Of a DNA stretch of 64,000 bases, positions 21,690 through 33,534 are shown piece by piece (position 1 is the first letter of the stretch; every line of letters starts with the position of its first letter). The notes below the pieces were generated by a model. That model was not told the DNA's origin, did not search any database, and saw only the letters and a program-made list of their open reading frames with translations. Made by a program: the position numbers and the translations under genes. Source of the DNA: Prochilodus magdalenae (Eukaryota > Chordata > Actinopteri > Characiformes > Prochilodontidae); contig JAMWET010000763.1 of NCBI GenBank assembly GCA_024036415.1, forward strand, positions 12,501 through 76,500, given 5' to 3'.

Positions 21690-22350
21690 CAAGTACATTT
21701 TTGTATTAATTTGCTGAACTAAGTAATCTTAATATATTAGTTGTCTTGGTAGGCAAAAGTATGTAAACCTCTCCTTACAAGAAGTGGTATGTTTCCCTTC
21801 ATTTCAACCAAATGATTCTTGTTGATCACTGTTGGATCAGTCCTGCTTATTGTCATTAGGAGGAGGATTCTTGACTTGTTTCTCCTTTTATAAACACTTT
21901 TTTCATAAACGCTACACCTTAGGTCCTGCCTCCACATTTTCCACTGGACATTGACCCAGCCATTTAAAAATATAACATCTCTTCTTCTTTAACTGTTCTT
22001 TGTAGGCTAACTGGTGTTTTCAGGGTCATTGTCTTTCTGCTGGACCCACCTTCTGTTGAGGTTAAGTTCATGTGATGTCCTAGCATTCTTCTGTAGAATA
22101 TCTTTCTATCTATCTCCGGAATTCAAAGCTTCATCAAATAATGGCAAGCTGTCCTGGTCCAATAGCATCAAAACCCCTCAAACTGTGATTCTTCCACAAC
22201 TGTGTTTTGAAGATGGGATGCTGAAAAGCAGTTTCCATATACCATAACATACCATAACCATATCATTCAAGCAATAAAGATTTTTTTAAAAAGTGTCTTA
22301 TCCGTCCACATAACATTATTCTGGGGTTCTTTTAGATCTCCCAGAGTGTT
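21690..22350 (-). mobile_element. Tc1/mariner-like transposase relic
   Basis: On the minus strand the order of recognisable remnants is a GFDAIGPGQLAII-like segment (about 22130-22175), which matches the region after the glycine-rich motif of Tc1 transposases, then a NRRWVQQKDNDPENT-like segment (about 22025-22070) holding the second catalytic Asp motif, then degraded C-terminal sequence. Stops and frame changes are frequent. The outer ends are not defined. This is a different and much older lineage than the intact element at 14307-15912. Confidence 0.6.
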
Positions 22351-25300
22351 CTAAGCCTTCCCCTTGAAGTCATTTTTGTTGAATCAAAAGTTCAGGGTTC
22401 ATCACTAGCAGAAAGTGCTGATTGCTAGGTGTAGCCTATGCTTGTTAATTTTTCAGCTGTAGGGAGATGACCAAATCCTTTCACATCCTTTCATTTTCGA
22501 ATGTTTTCATATTTATTCATGCATTTGGTTACTGCAGCACATTGTTATAGGGTATTGGTAAGTATTAGTATTGATGCTGATATCCAGAAAATTCTAAGGG
22601 CATCCTTCCTTAGTGGCAGTGGTCACCAAACAACAATGAAATATCCAAAAGTCCAAAAGTTGTAGTGAAGCAATGGTCACAATGACGGTTCTGTTTTTGG
22701 AGCAGGAAACCATATGAAAACATAAATGAATTGATGATAAATTATCTGGTTTCTGTCTTTTAAATTTAGATATTGCTCAGTGAAAACCACTATCCACCCC
22801 CCTCCCCCCACCTCCCTTCTTGTGTCTTAGTAAAGGAGTTAATCAACGACAATAAACCTTCTTCTAAACACAAAAATACCTTGGAGTCATATTTTGCATA
22901 TAAAAATATGAAACACTTCTGGATTTAGTGAGAGAAATAAGAAGGAATAAGAAAAAGAGAGTAATATAAAGCCTAAAAGCTGTTTCTCTGCTTTTTCTTC
23001 CACTAGATGGCGTACAAGAGCCAAGAGCTGGTGATCTTTGTGCTTGTGTCATGTGATCTGTGACCCTGTGCTGTTCTGTTCCATTATTCAGCAGAAGATG
23101 ACGGAGAGCATGCACACGCCATAAATCTGGACTCACTTAGGCCGTTGTTATGATATTCGTCGCGGGGGATCGTTTGCCTATGATGGCATACTTCTTCTAA
23201 TCTTCATGTTAAGAGTTTCCAAGTAGGGACAAGAGAGTCAATCTACTGCGGCTCTTTGTTGCTCTCACGTGAGAAGCTGTTAGCCCATGGTTGATGTCGG
23301 CCTTCTGTAAACACAAAGATGATTTATTTTTCCATTAAATGCCCTTTTCAAGCAGATGTCTCCTGAGTGTTCACAGGTCACTAGTACACTGCTCTCTCTG
23401 GACGTGCATGTAAAAACAGCCACATTGGGGAGCTCTTATTCACTATACCATTCTCTCCCCCCGCCAGTTAATTGATTATACAGCCACGCTGGATGAAACA
23501 AAAAGCCAGGACCCCACAGAGTCTCTTTCCCTCTGTTTGTAAGACGTGGTCTTTGTTTAAAGCCATGCTGGCAACAGGAACCAGTGAATTGCTTGTTTGC
23601 CGGGACTATGAATATTAAAAGGTCATGTCCTTTATAATACAAAGAGTGAGTGGATATCTCACTGACACAGTCTGTGACCGCGGTCAGTAAACAACTGTGA
23701 ATTATTTACTCTCACGGCCGAGCCAAACGTAATTGCCTGTTGGTCCAGAAGTTGTAATGAAGTGTAAGGTTTATTGGGCTTGGAGATGGTTTTGTTGACA
23801 TAAGTGGGAGTTGCAAATGTCTAATATTTCTTAGACTTTCTTTGAGAGCATATGTCTTAAATTGTAAAGCGTACTTAAAGGGGTGGTCCAACCAAAATTG
23901 CAGTAATTCATCTGTTAAAGACAGATGTGCCTACTCAGCAGTAGTACAACAGTCAGTAGAATGGCATTTTTGAGTTTAATGCCTTCTGGTTGAGTATCTT
24001 GAAGGTGGGAGGACATTTTGAAAGACAATGGCTGTTTGAGAGCAGGAGACTGAAGCCAGAATGCTACCACCACTACTAGAAAGCTGAATTGTCTGTCTGT
24101 ATTTACTGGCCGCTTATATCAGATACTACACTTCCCCTCAGAATTCACTACAGTCGAATGACATATTGCTGCGCTACGGGGAAGATGTCATGGGAAAAAG
24201 ACCGGCAGTGAAAGACCTTGACAGAGGGGAAGATGGCACAGAAAGGCTTGATGGTGTGGCATTTGTGCTACCTGGGGCTAACTGCACTACAAGGGCTTGG
24301 CTCAGGTTGGTAGGACACAGGAATAATCGATCTTTAAAGAGAAGGCCACGTACCCACCTACTACTGGCCCACACTTCCTCTAAAAAAACTTGGGAGGTGT
24401 GACTATGCAATGAGACATGTGAGACAGCTTATAGGTGGTGCAAAGGCCCTCAGCAAAAAGTTGCAAGAACATGGCTTCTTATGTGCCTTACCAGACAAGT
24501 CTGTGCTGATGCCACAGTGGTGTCAGAAGTGTCATAGCTACTCCTCCAGTGGTCTGGAATAAAATGGTGCTTAATAAAAAGAATAATAAGCGAGGCACAG
24601 CCTGGTGAAAGACCCTGACAAGACGAGATGACAAGACGAGACCCAGTGGCAAAGCAGCCATGAGTAGGTTTGATTGAGCAAGGACTAGAGGTGCTTGCCA
24701 CTATAGAGTGAGAGCCCCATGGTGTTTGCGCTGGAGACTTGGCTTGTGCTGTTAGCTGGGATGGTTGGCCTTTGAAGGTGCAGCCCGTAGTGCCTCTGAG
24801 AAGCATGGCCATCCATGAATAACTATTTAAGCTGTTTATTGTTGTACATTGTGCATTGTTTAAATTGTAGGTATGTATGGCTATTGTGTAGGTTGTTTTG
24901 TGTTTGTGCCCGTCCCCCTTTTTAGGTGAAATATGTGCTTTATTAGAAAAGCATTACTTGCAGCAGAAACTTTCCTGTGTCTCACTAGGCTGATGCCACA
25001 GTATTTCATGACAGACAACGTTAACTGCTACTTTACGGCCGGAATGTCTCTTTAAAGCATGTTTCATTATTCTTAAATCAGCTCCAGAAATCAGGTAGAG
25101 TTTAGATTTCCTTTTTTTTAATGGGAACGACTCCTGCTTGTTCCATAAACAGGAACATTATTATTCTTGGGAAATGATGGGAGTGTGATGATTTTAGGAA
25201 CAGTATGTAGCGTACTCTGTTGGCTTGCAAAAGACAGCTTTACAGTTTGGAGTCTCTTAATGGGTGGCGAGACGAAGATTGTTCCAAAATAGGGCTGCTT

Positions 25301-26535
25301 CAGGCTAGTTCTTATAGACATTTACAATGTGTAGTAGACTATAAATCCTAGGCGAGGACCAGCACAAAAACCATGAGGGCGGACTGACTCTCTGCCGCTA
25401 GCTGCTAAACATTTGCTATTTGAACCAAGGCCAAGTGAGTGTACTTACTTACCGTGCTGGAAAAAACACCCGAACGAAAGCAGGGCTTGCGTGCAAAGCG
25501 GGTGCAGCTTCATTCGAGACGTGCTCTGGTTCAGCCAGGTTCCCTGAAGCAGCAGGGCCAGCTGGGAGCCATCAGGCCCTCCAGTCTTTCCACATCCTCC
25601 AAGCTGCTGTTTGGACTCCTGCTGCCCTCATAGTTCTGTCATGCTGCAAGACTGAGATTTCACTCCTGTCTTCTATGGCGAAAATAGGGGTTTTCTCAGG
25701 ACAAAGCGGGGGTTTAGAAAGCAAGGCTGTGTTTACAGTATGTCGTTATTGGAAAGATTTAAAGCTAGTAAACATTTTGACTTGGTTTCATTTGGCTTTT
25801 AATTGTGGTCATCTTTGGCAGGAGTAACAGTGTGTTACGTTATATTGTATGTCTGTCAATGTGTGATTGTAATGAACAAAGAAAACTGTTACAAAGCATC
25901 TGGTTCTATAACACACGAGACACACATATGAGCAAAATGCAGTGGTGCATCATATATCAAATGTATATTATTGCTGCCTAATTATAAAAACATACCTAGA
26001 AACTCTTTTAGCAATATTCTTAGATCATCAGTCTTTTTGGGAAGCAAAAGCATTGTTTCTTGAAATTGATAATTGATCAGGATTTGTTTCCCATTGGATT
26101 TGTTTCCATGCTGACTTTTACATGGCCTTGCATGTTCAAATACATGCAGCACGACAGAAGAATCACTAGTTGCGTTGCAGCGGAGCAAATTGTGTTTTAG
26201 TAAGTTGAAACTTAATTTTACAGGTAAAGGGAAAAAAAAACCTTTTCTTAACTTTGGATGGACATTAATAGAGAAATTAATACTTGACATAATTTCATAG
26301 TCAGGGAAAGTTTACAGAAAAATGTAAATACATGATCAACAAGAAATAAAACAACACACAACCGCTCCCACAGCTGCTGGGGGGAACTCGCCCAGACCAC
26401 AGTATGGAGTCACTTAGCTAGCCTTGGTAACACTTGCTGTGGGGAAGATCTCACTCTGCAGGTACGGTGTCTCACACTGAAAACTCTTGAAAACCAGAAA
26501 AGGGGGTATCATTTTTTTATGTAGCTGAGCACCTC
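22351..26535. other. No gene recognised
   Basis: No domain-bearing frame was recognised. 23150-23760 is relatively G+C-balanced and repeat-free with GTAAACA and other Fox-like cores. 24613-24640 contains a short GACAAGACGAGA tandem. Two opposite 78-codon open frames at 24166-24410 overlap each other and lack motifs, and a 135-codon frame at 25420-25827 has no recognisable feature. Confidence 0.45.
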
Positions 26536-26538
26536 AGC

Positions 26539-26960
26539 CCAGGCAGCTTTATAGCTGCAATGCAGCAATGCTCAAGTCACCTCGCTGTCATAAAGCATTG
26601 CTTAGGCAGGTGGCCAAAAATGCCTTTTAGCTTATGCATGCAGACAAATGCTACCGATCTAGGCCACAGTGCAGCAGCATCTAATCAGCTGGCCCAGGCA
26701 GCCTTATGGTTGCAATATACCATTACTCGAGCAACCTGTCCAGGCTGCATTATAGCTGTGGTACACCGTCACTCAAGCTGCTGGTCCAGACTGCATCATA
26801 GCTGGGATAAACCATCACTTAAGCGGTTATTCCAGGCGTCATTACGGCTGCAATACACTGTTACTCAAGCAGCCACTCCAGACTGCATTATAACCACATC
26901 ATAACCACGTTACTCAGGTGACCTTTCCAGGCAGCATCATAGTGATACATGGTCAATTAG
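26539..26960. repeat. 46-bp minisatellite, degenerate
   Basis: Units beginning CCAGGCAGC or CCAGACTGC start at 26694, 26740, 26786, 26832 and 26878, a 46-bp period, with a longer last unit to about 26926 and one more partial unit. Worn units extend left to 26539. A consensus unit runs roughly CCAGGCTGCATTATAGCTGC then AATACACxGTTACTCAAGCAGCC. Because the period is not a multiple of three, the 114-codon open frame across it is not a repeat protein but an accident of the repeats having few stops. Confidence 0.85.
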
Positions 26961-28560
26961 AATGATATCACGGTATCATGGTATATGTGATGGCAGATTC
27001 ATCAGTGGGAAAGAAACATGAAAACATACAGACAAACAATACAAAACAAACAAAAAAGCATTGTAAAGTGGTGACCATAGTTCAGCAGCGTCCCTACAAC
27101 AAAACACCTACACCATGACTGTCACTATATGTCGCATTTAGTTTTTTTGTTTTTTTTTGTTCCCAAGTACAGTAGACTGTGTACCAATTAGGTGGCCAGG
27201 TGGGTTCCTATTATTCAAGCCAGTCAGTTAACATCCAAGCACGCCATTATTTAATCCACGCTGTCGCATAAAAGCCCTGCAGCATTGGGATATCCAATAA
27301 GCAATGACGGGATTAATAAATAGCTTCTTGAAACATATGCTTTGCATAAGTGCTCATTCACTGTAGCACTCTACAATACAACAGCACATAGTCCTTTTCC
27401 AGCTCTTGTATGAAAAGACCACCACTTGTTATCTTGACTCTTTTTATGCCAAATTACATGCACACACAATGCTCCCTTGTACTGTAAAGTCTAAAGCACA
27501 TTCATGGTTCTGACTAACCGATTGTGGTATGGAGGAAGTCACGGTCGGCTCTGAGGATTCCACAAGAGCAGGTGGAACGTAATGGTGAATTATTCTGCAG
27601 TGTGAACTGATTGACACTTCTCATGTTTTCTCTAAACTTGGCAGGCAACAAGCTATTGTGCATTCATACCGCAGCATTGGTGGGATAATGGACCTTTTAG
27701 GGCCTAATTTTCCAAACGCACTATAACATAAAAGCTATTATAAGACCATCAGAACATGTTTGGATAGGACTGTGTGGTGGAATACCTCTATCTGACTAGA
27801 ACTGATGCAATTATGTCTTTTTCCTTGTCATTAGGACCTTAATATCACCTTATTATTATGATACCTCATTAAATATTGATTACTCAATAAAAAGTCTCCA
27901 TGTACCTTCTGCACTGATAGCTGGCAGCTTGTTTGATATTAAAGGTTATTTTAAATTCTCCTAATGCGCTCTCCTACGACAAGAGACAGAGCCCGATAAG
28001 CCCATTTCTATGCACTTTTGAGGCATAATATATTAAATATTGATGTGATGAAAGTAACAAAGCACTTTTCAAAGAATATATATATATATACACATATATA
28101 TTCATAGATTCGCTAAATATCATTCACAGAACAACAAAAATGGGTTTTAACTTACAAGATATACTATGCACAATATTATTATGCTACTGAAAAACAAAAT
28201 GTGAACACCCATTCTCAGTTGTGCAGTTGAAGATGAATCAGTAGAAGAACTCAACCATTGTTTTTTCAGGGTCTCAGGGCAAATTTGAAAAGGAGCCATT
28301 TGCAAGATTATGCAATCTGTCACATTCATACTCCAAACCACAGGGGGCAGCATCAGTCAGAAAGTTGTGGTACCCACCTCTATCATAAGAAACGAGGAAG
28401 TGCACCAGGTGAGCAACTGAAGGTTTAACCCAATTAAACAACACCTTGTACTTGATACAATTCATGTATTTGTAACAGTAAAATTTTTTTCATTTGGAAT
28501 ATTTGAAAAGCTTTGCATGTTTTTAGTGTTCGGTCCATTTTCATTGTGTGGTATTTTTGC
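26961..28560. other. No gene recognised; possible conserved non-coding stretch at 27.85-28.05 kb
   Basis: A (TA)n run lies at 28077-28101. 27220-27370 and 27850-28050 are repeat-free stretches with many homeodomain-like and octamer-like cores (for example TATGCTTTGCATAAG). No coding feature was recognised. Confidence 0.45.
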
Positions 28561-28564
28561 CGGT

Positions 28565-28800
28565 ACTGCAACCCCTTTCTAGAAGATGTGTGCAGTGCTG
28601 GACAGTTTTCGGTACCCCTAATCCCTGTCTGATCGATGACTTAGGAGATGGTTATGGTCAAATTCCTTCTTGAGTGTTCCTAGTAACTCCCACTACGATT
28701 GGCACAACTCATGCCACTGCATTCCACATCCTGCTGATTTTGATTTCCAGCTCTTTGTACTTGCTGAGCCTCTCCTGATGTTCTTAGGAGTTTGACCATG
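28565..28800 (-). mobile_element. C-terminal fragment of a non-LTR retrotransposon
   Basis: On the minus strand a segment reads RLSKYKELEIKISRMWN (about 28720-28770), then a VVPIVVG-like stretch and an LHTSSRKG-like end. This matches the C-terminal part of a class of fish LINE proteins, where a lysine-rich helix is followed by a hydrophobic VPIVVGALG-type strand. Stops and frame changes are present. The clade was not assigned. The region up to 29240 on the same strand may be more of the same element, but I could not recognise it. Confidence 0.5.
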
Positions 28801-29540
28801 AGGTTTAAATCATTTGGAATGACTGTGTGGATCTACAACCATTTTCTGTTTTATAATGCAGCACAATGTCACAGCTTGCTAATGTCAATGGATCTGTTAT
28901 AATGGTGTCAGTGGTGGTACCTTTGATGTTAACAACCTTACTTTGTCAGCCATCAGAATGTTGTTCAGTGAAAAAGCTTTCCACCTTTGTTAATGTTCTC
29001 TGATGGTGCAGTTATTGTACAGCCTGCAACCATATGACTTATGTGCCCTTTGGCCTCCTGCATTTGCCAGTCCATACCTCTCCATGCATGTGTCACAGCT
29101 GCAGAACTCAGCTCAGTGGGTGAGAAGTTTACCTCCTCACGACAGCTGGCTCACAATGAGAGCATCTGCTTCAGCACAACTTGGGCACAAAGTGAGGAGA
29201 TGGATGTTCATTCAAAGCATGCCTTGTCTTTGTGAACAGTCTAAAGCTGCCTTTACACTAGTGAGTTGCCTGCAACATAATTTCACAGGCAAACTGACAG
29301 TTCAAAAACAATCACCGGATCAACTATATAGAACAAAATACAACACAATCAACCTGAAGAATCAGTTGTTTCATAGGGTGTCATTAGATATGGTCATGTC
29401 ACACATTGTCACTGTAGTTTGTTTCATGAAACCAAGATGCTTTTACCTGTTGCAACTGGATTTCAGGAGGACTGCTTTACTTTTTTGTACACTCTGAATG
29501 AAATAGTTATTTAAGGGTTATGGTTCAGCAATGGTTCCGT

Positions 29541-29745
29541 AACACTTTACAATAATAAGTTAATCTATTGATGGTGCTTAATAGAGTAATAAGCATTACT
29601 AAATATACTGGTTCTATACCGGAGTATGTAGTATTTAATAATATGTGTTTTTAAGAGGTCTGTGCAGACAACTTTACAATAAGGGTCACAAATAACATTA
29701 CATAATGCTTAACAATACTTAAGTAATTTACAATGAACAAATAAG
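29541..29745. repeat. Interspersed repeat with ACTTTACAATAA ends, hAT-MITE-like
   Basis: AACACTTTACAATAATAAG at about 29541 and CAACTTTACAATAAGGG at about 29668 are two occurrences of a motif that typically forms the ends of short fish hAT-like elements. The sequence around them is AT-rich with repeated AATGCTTAAC and TTACTAAAT wording. Boundaries were not determined. Confidence 0.4.
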
Positions 29746-31335
29746 CTTTTGAAAAAGAAAACATGAACACCTTTGGTTCTTTAAGAGCCATGAGATCTAC
29801 ATAGAATCATATCATCAACCCTAGTTTCACGGCCTAGTGAAATGGCTTTTCAGATTTTGTGGTGAATGTGTTGTTTATTTAAGTGTAGAACCCCTCTTTT
29901 CAGAAGGTTTTTAGAGCAATGTAGAATACTTCTCCATCAGTCTGAAGAATCATTTTATAATGCAAAGAAACATTTATACATTTTCTTTGAGTATTATTTT
30001 TCTATAGTCCCACTGTCTTTAGTAAAGAGCTTTTAAAGAATCATCCTATAAGTTTAAAGTGTGTACAGTTTGAGGGTTTTGTCCAGGAGCTGAGGTTGTT
30101 CTGTGCACGCAATCACAATACAGTGATGTGGGTTTGCTAGTGGGATCTTGCAGTATCTAAGAAGAACATCTCACTGTTTTTATTAAAAAGAGAAGAAGAA
30201 AAGAGTTTCCGTTAATTACATTTTTTCATTATTAGGCGAACTGTTGATTCACATAATGTCATTATGTAAGTAGCTCTCACTAGCTATGTGATACCATGGG
30301 GGAATTTGTCTGGAAACAGAAACGAAAACAGCCTCAAATTATCCAAACTTTCGCCAGCTTAATTGCAAAGCATCAGATATTTCACGCTGGTTATTTTTAT
30401 GGCCTTCGGCAATGAACGATAGCAGTTGAACTGAATTGTCCATTACTCATTCAGTATTATCCTTCCCCTTTTTCTTGGAAAGCAGCTATCAGGCCAGCAT
30501 ACATGCCGCTCACTCATTGAATAGACTCCTTTTTTCTTCTTTCACTTCCCTTCGAACTTTCTTATTTTAACAGATGTGGCCAGGCTTGTAGCCCATCGTT
30601 CCCAAGTGACCCTAACATGCACTTCCTGGCCAGTAAACTAACACCCAGGGATAGAACAATCCCACTTTGTACCCACATGTTCAGTATTCTAATAAAGCTT
30701 TTTGAGCCCTGCTTTTGAAGTTTTGGACTTTATTCCTTCCTTGAATCCTGGTTGTTGTTGCTACCATGACTAGGCTTTTGAATTCTTGCTGTATGAAGAG
30801 AAAAGATGAAGAATATGAACACAAGTGTCACAAGCATCGTGCGTGCATTGAATAGCAACGAAAACACTTGTGTGGACTTACCCGGATAGGATTAACATGC
30901 CTGGAGTGCTTTGACTCGGTGAGGCTGGCATGTGGCGTAAAGCTACATGTGGTTTTAGCCCAAAGTGGAAGCTCTCTCCACTGCAACCAGTTGTTTTCAT
31001 TTATTTGAAACATGTCAAATGCCCACTCACCACCCTGCGGTAAATGCTACAGTAACCCTGCTCCCATGTCTGCTTTCATCATTAGTATCTTCCTGCGCAA
31101 CAACTAGTATGCACAAAGACCGAGCACATGTTTATTTACTCAAATTTAAACTCTTTTTAGCTAAACCTGGAGGCATTTTGAAGTGGTGGTCTATACAATA
31201 TAAATCATAACTGTATATAATGCCATATATATTAACGTAATACATTCCAAATGTAAAACATAACCTTAATATGGAGTTATGTAATGTTACTTGGTCATAT
31301 TCAGCACAATTCAATGTAATATACTATTTAACAGA
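29746..31335. other. No gene recognised; possible conserved non-coding stretch at 30.3-30.5 kb
   Basis: 30300-30480 is repeat-free and G+C-balanced, with CTTAATTGCAAAGC and other homeodomain-like cores. The rest shows no coding or RNA feature. 60-81-codon frames on opposite strands overlap and lack motifs. Confidence 0.45.
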
Positions 31336-31339
31336 CAAT

Positions 31340-31655
31340 ATTCTTGTTTGTTGGTCATTCTCTAGTCCCACAGGACGTTGTTAGCTGGATGTTGTTGATT
31401 GGTGGACTATTCTCAGTCCAGCAGTGACACTGGGTCTTTTAAACTTCAGCAGCACTGCTGTGTCTGATCCACTGACACCAGCACAACACACACTAACACA
31501 CTAACACACTAACTATACATAGAAACAGGTAGACTTAAGACTTAAGACTGTAATCGTAGGACTACAAAGTGCTCTTATATGGTAAGTGGAGCTGACAAAA
31601 TGGACAATGGGAATAGAAACAAGATAGTTGTTCCTAATACAGTGCTCTGATACAT
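31340..31655 (+). repeat. Short interspersed repeat, copy 1
   Basis: The stretch carries CAGCAGTGACACTGGG, CAGCAGCACTGCTGTGTC and CCAGCACAACACACACTAAC. The last of these continues into a short ACTAACAC tandem (31486-31515). The segment 31401-31490 is the reverse complement of 38290-38406 with moderate divergence, so both are copies of one family. It is non-coding. The class (MITE or SINE) is not clear. Confidence 0.6.
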
Positions 31656-32695
31656 ACCAAAACTGTCAGCAATCATACTGTGTTATGTATTTTTGGCCAA
31701 AGATCTTTTGAGTTTTGATTGCATCACCATGCACCAGTGGAGGGAAAACATCATATTAATCAATAATTTTTTATGTCTCACTTCCCCCACCCACCATCCA
31801 AACTAACACAGAGAGAAAAATGTTCAGATAGCTCAGAGAGATCCTACTTAATCCCAAACATACATTGCCGCACAGACAGAATATGCAGTCATTTCTGATT
31901 CATACTGGCATTGAGGCATTTACACAACCCCTTCATGGCAACAGACAATTATGTAAAATATGAAAACAATTATGGCAAAGGGTTTGCTCTAAAACTGTGA
32001 CATATTGGAAATAAGCTAAAAAGCTATATTGCATAATATTACCATATTTAAACAAAAATAGTGTTATGTCAATATGACATCTAAATTGACAAACACAACC
32101 TTTGTGACAGCCCACACTGGTTCATTATGAACGTGGTGTGGTATTTGAAGAGTTATGTAGTTAACATGAGGCATTGTGAACAAATTTAGCAATGTGCTAC
32201 ATTTTATGTAAATGAGGTTATGCACTATGCACTTATTTGTTTTAGATTTTAAAAAGTTTGTGCCAATTTCTAGTTAACTGAATTCTGAATAGTAAGTTAA
32301 CTAAACAAGAATCAGTGTCTTATGGCCTGTCAATTTAACTATGTGAAGTTAAAATAACTCCACATTTTAAGGAGCCTTGCGCAGCCTTTAGCCTTTTTAA
32401 GAAAAGAAAAAAAAACAATGTTGGGCTCTGTATAATGTGAAGGCAACAGTGTCATGTGGAGGACAACAAACACTAAAACAATTGAATTACCATTCGGATC
32501 ATTTAAAGACATTTGCACAAAAAAATTATCATTACTCAGAGTTAACTAATTTACCCTCACTAATACTGGTTGGGGACTCTCTCTGCTCTCTAAACAGCGA
32601 TTCTTCATGGCATGGATTTTTCACAAAATTTCCTTTCTTCCCAATGATGGCATGATTGCAGATTGTTTAGGAGCACCTCCTTGCTACACGTGGCC
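31656..32695. other. No gene recognised
   Basis: AT-rich sequence without a recognisable gene or repeat. Short A runs occur near 32403 and 32519. Confidence 0.5.
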
Positions 32696-32699
32696 CATC

Positions 32700-33534
32700 C
32701 TACAATATCCTAGGTATTGGACTTAGATCCGGTGACTGAGGCCTTTTACTCTGAACTCATCATCATAGTTAACAAACCAGTTTAAGAGGACAATTGCTTT
32801 TTGACATGGAGCATCATCAGGCTGGAAGTAGCTGTTAGAAGGTGGTAAATTGTGGCCATGAAGGGATGCATATTCATATGGGTTGTAATCATGTAAGCAA
32901 TGACTGATCAGCATTAACAGCCCAAAGTCTGCCCACATTCCCACACAATTATGCCACCTCCACAAGTCGTGACTGCTAACACAGTGCAGGTTGGGTTCAT
33001 AAATTTGTACTGTTTCAACTGTTCAATTTCTGACCTTAGCATCCATGTGTCTCAGCAGGAATGCAGATTTATCATGTTTGTCCAGACTTCAGCTGACCAG
33101 TTTTGTTGAGCCTGCTTCTTCCACTGGACTCTCAGCTTTTCTTTTTGGCTGACCGAAGTGGTCTTCTGTTGTTGTCACCCTCAAGATTGAATGTGTTGTT
33201 CATTCTGAGGTGCTTTTCTGCCCCAGAGTTGTAAAGAGTAGTTATGTAAGTTGACATAGCCTTAACCAGTTTGGCCATTCTTCACTGACCTCTCATATGA
33301 ACAAGGTCTGCAGAACTGCTGTTCACTCGTTTTTTTTTTTGTATTACTCCATTCTGAGGAACTCTCAGCCCAACAATCATGCCATGCTTAAAACCACTAA
33401 AATAACATTTTTTCTAAATTCTTTGAACATTGCCTGAAGCTTCTGGTCCAGGTCTGCATGATTTTATGCTCTGCACTGCTGCCACAGTGGCACGACGTTC
33501 TACAGTGTTCCTAATAAGTGTTCAGAGAGTGTAT
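32700..33534 (-). mobile_element. Tc1-like transposase relic, second lineage
   Basis: On the minus strand a segment reads YFQPDDAPCQKA then NWFVNYDDEF (about 32760-32830), which corresponds to the QxDNAPCH catalytic region and the following helix of a Tc1-type transposase. Upstream remnants run to about 33500. The right end finishes CCTAATAAGTGTTCAGAGAG then TGTAT, which resembles the terminal repeat of that element type. Stops and frameshifts make it a pseudogene. The left end is not defined. Confidence 0.68.

Noticed and set aside
25420..25827. 135-codon plus-strand frame
   Set aside because: No recognisable motif and no supporting context.
26560..26904. 114-codon frame as a possible repeat protein
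   Set aside because: The 46-bp unit is not a multiple of three, so the frame does not encode a repeated peptide.
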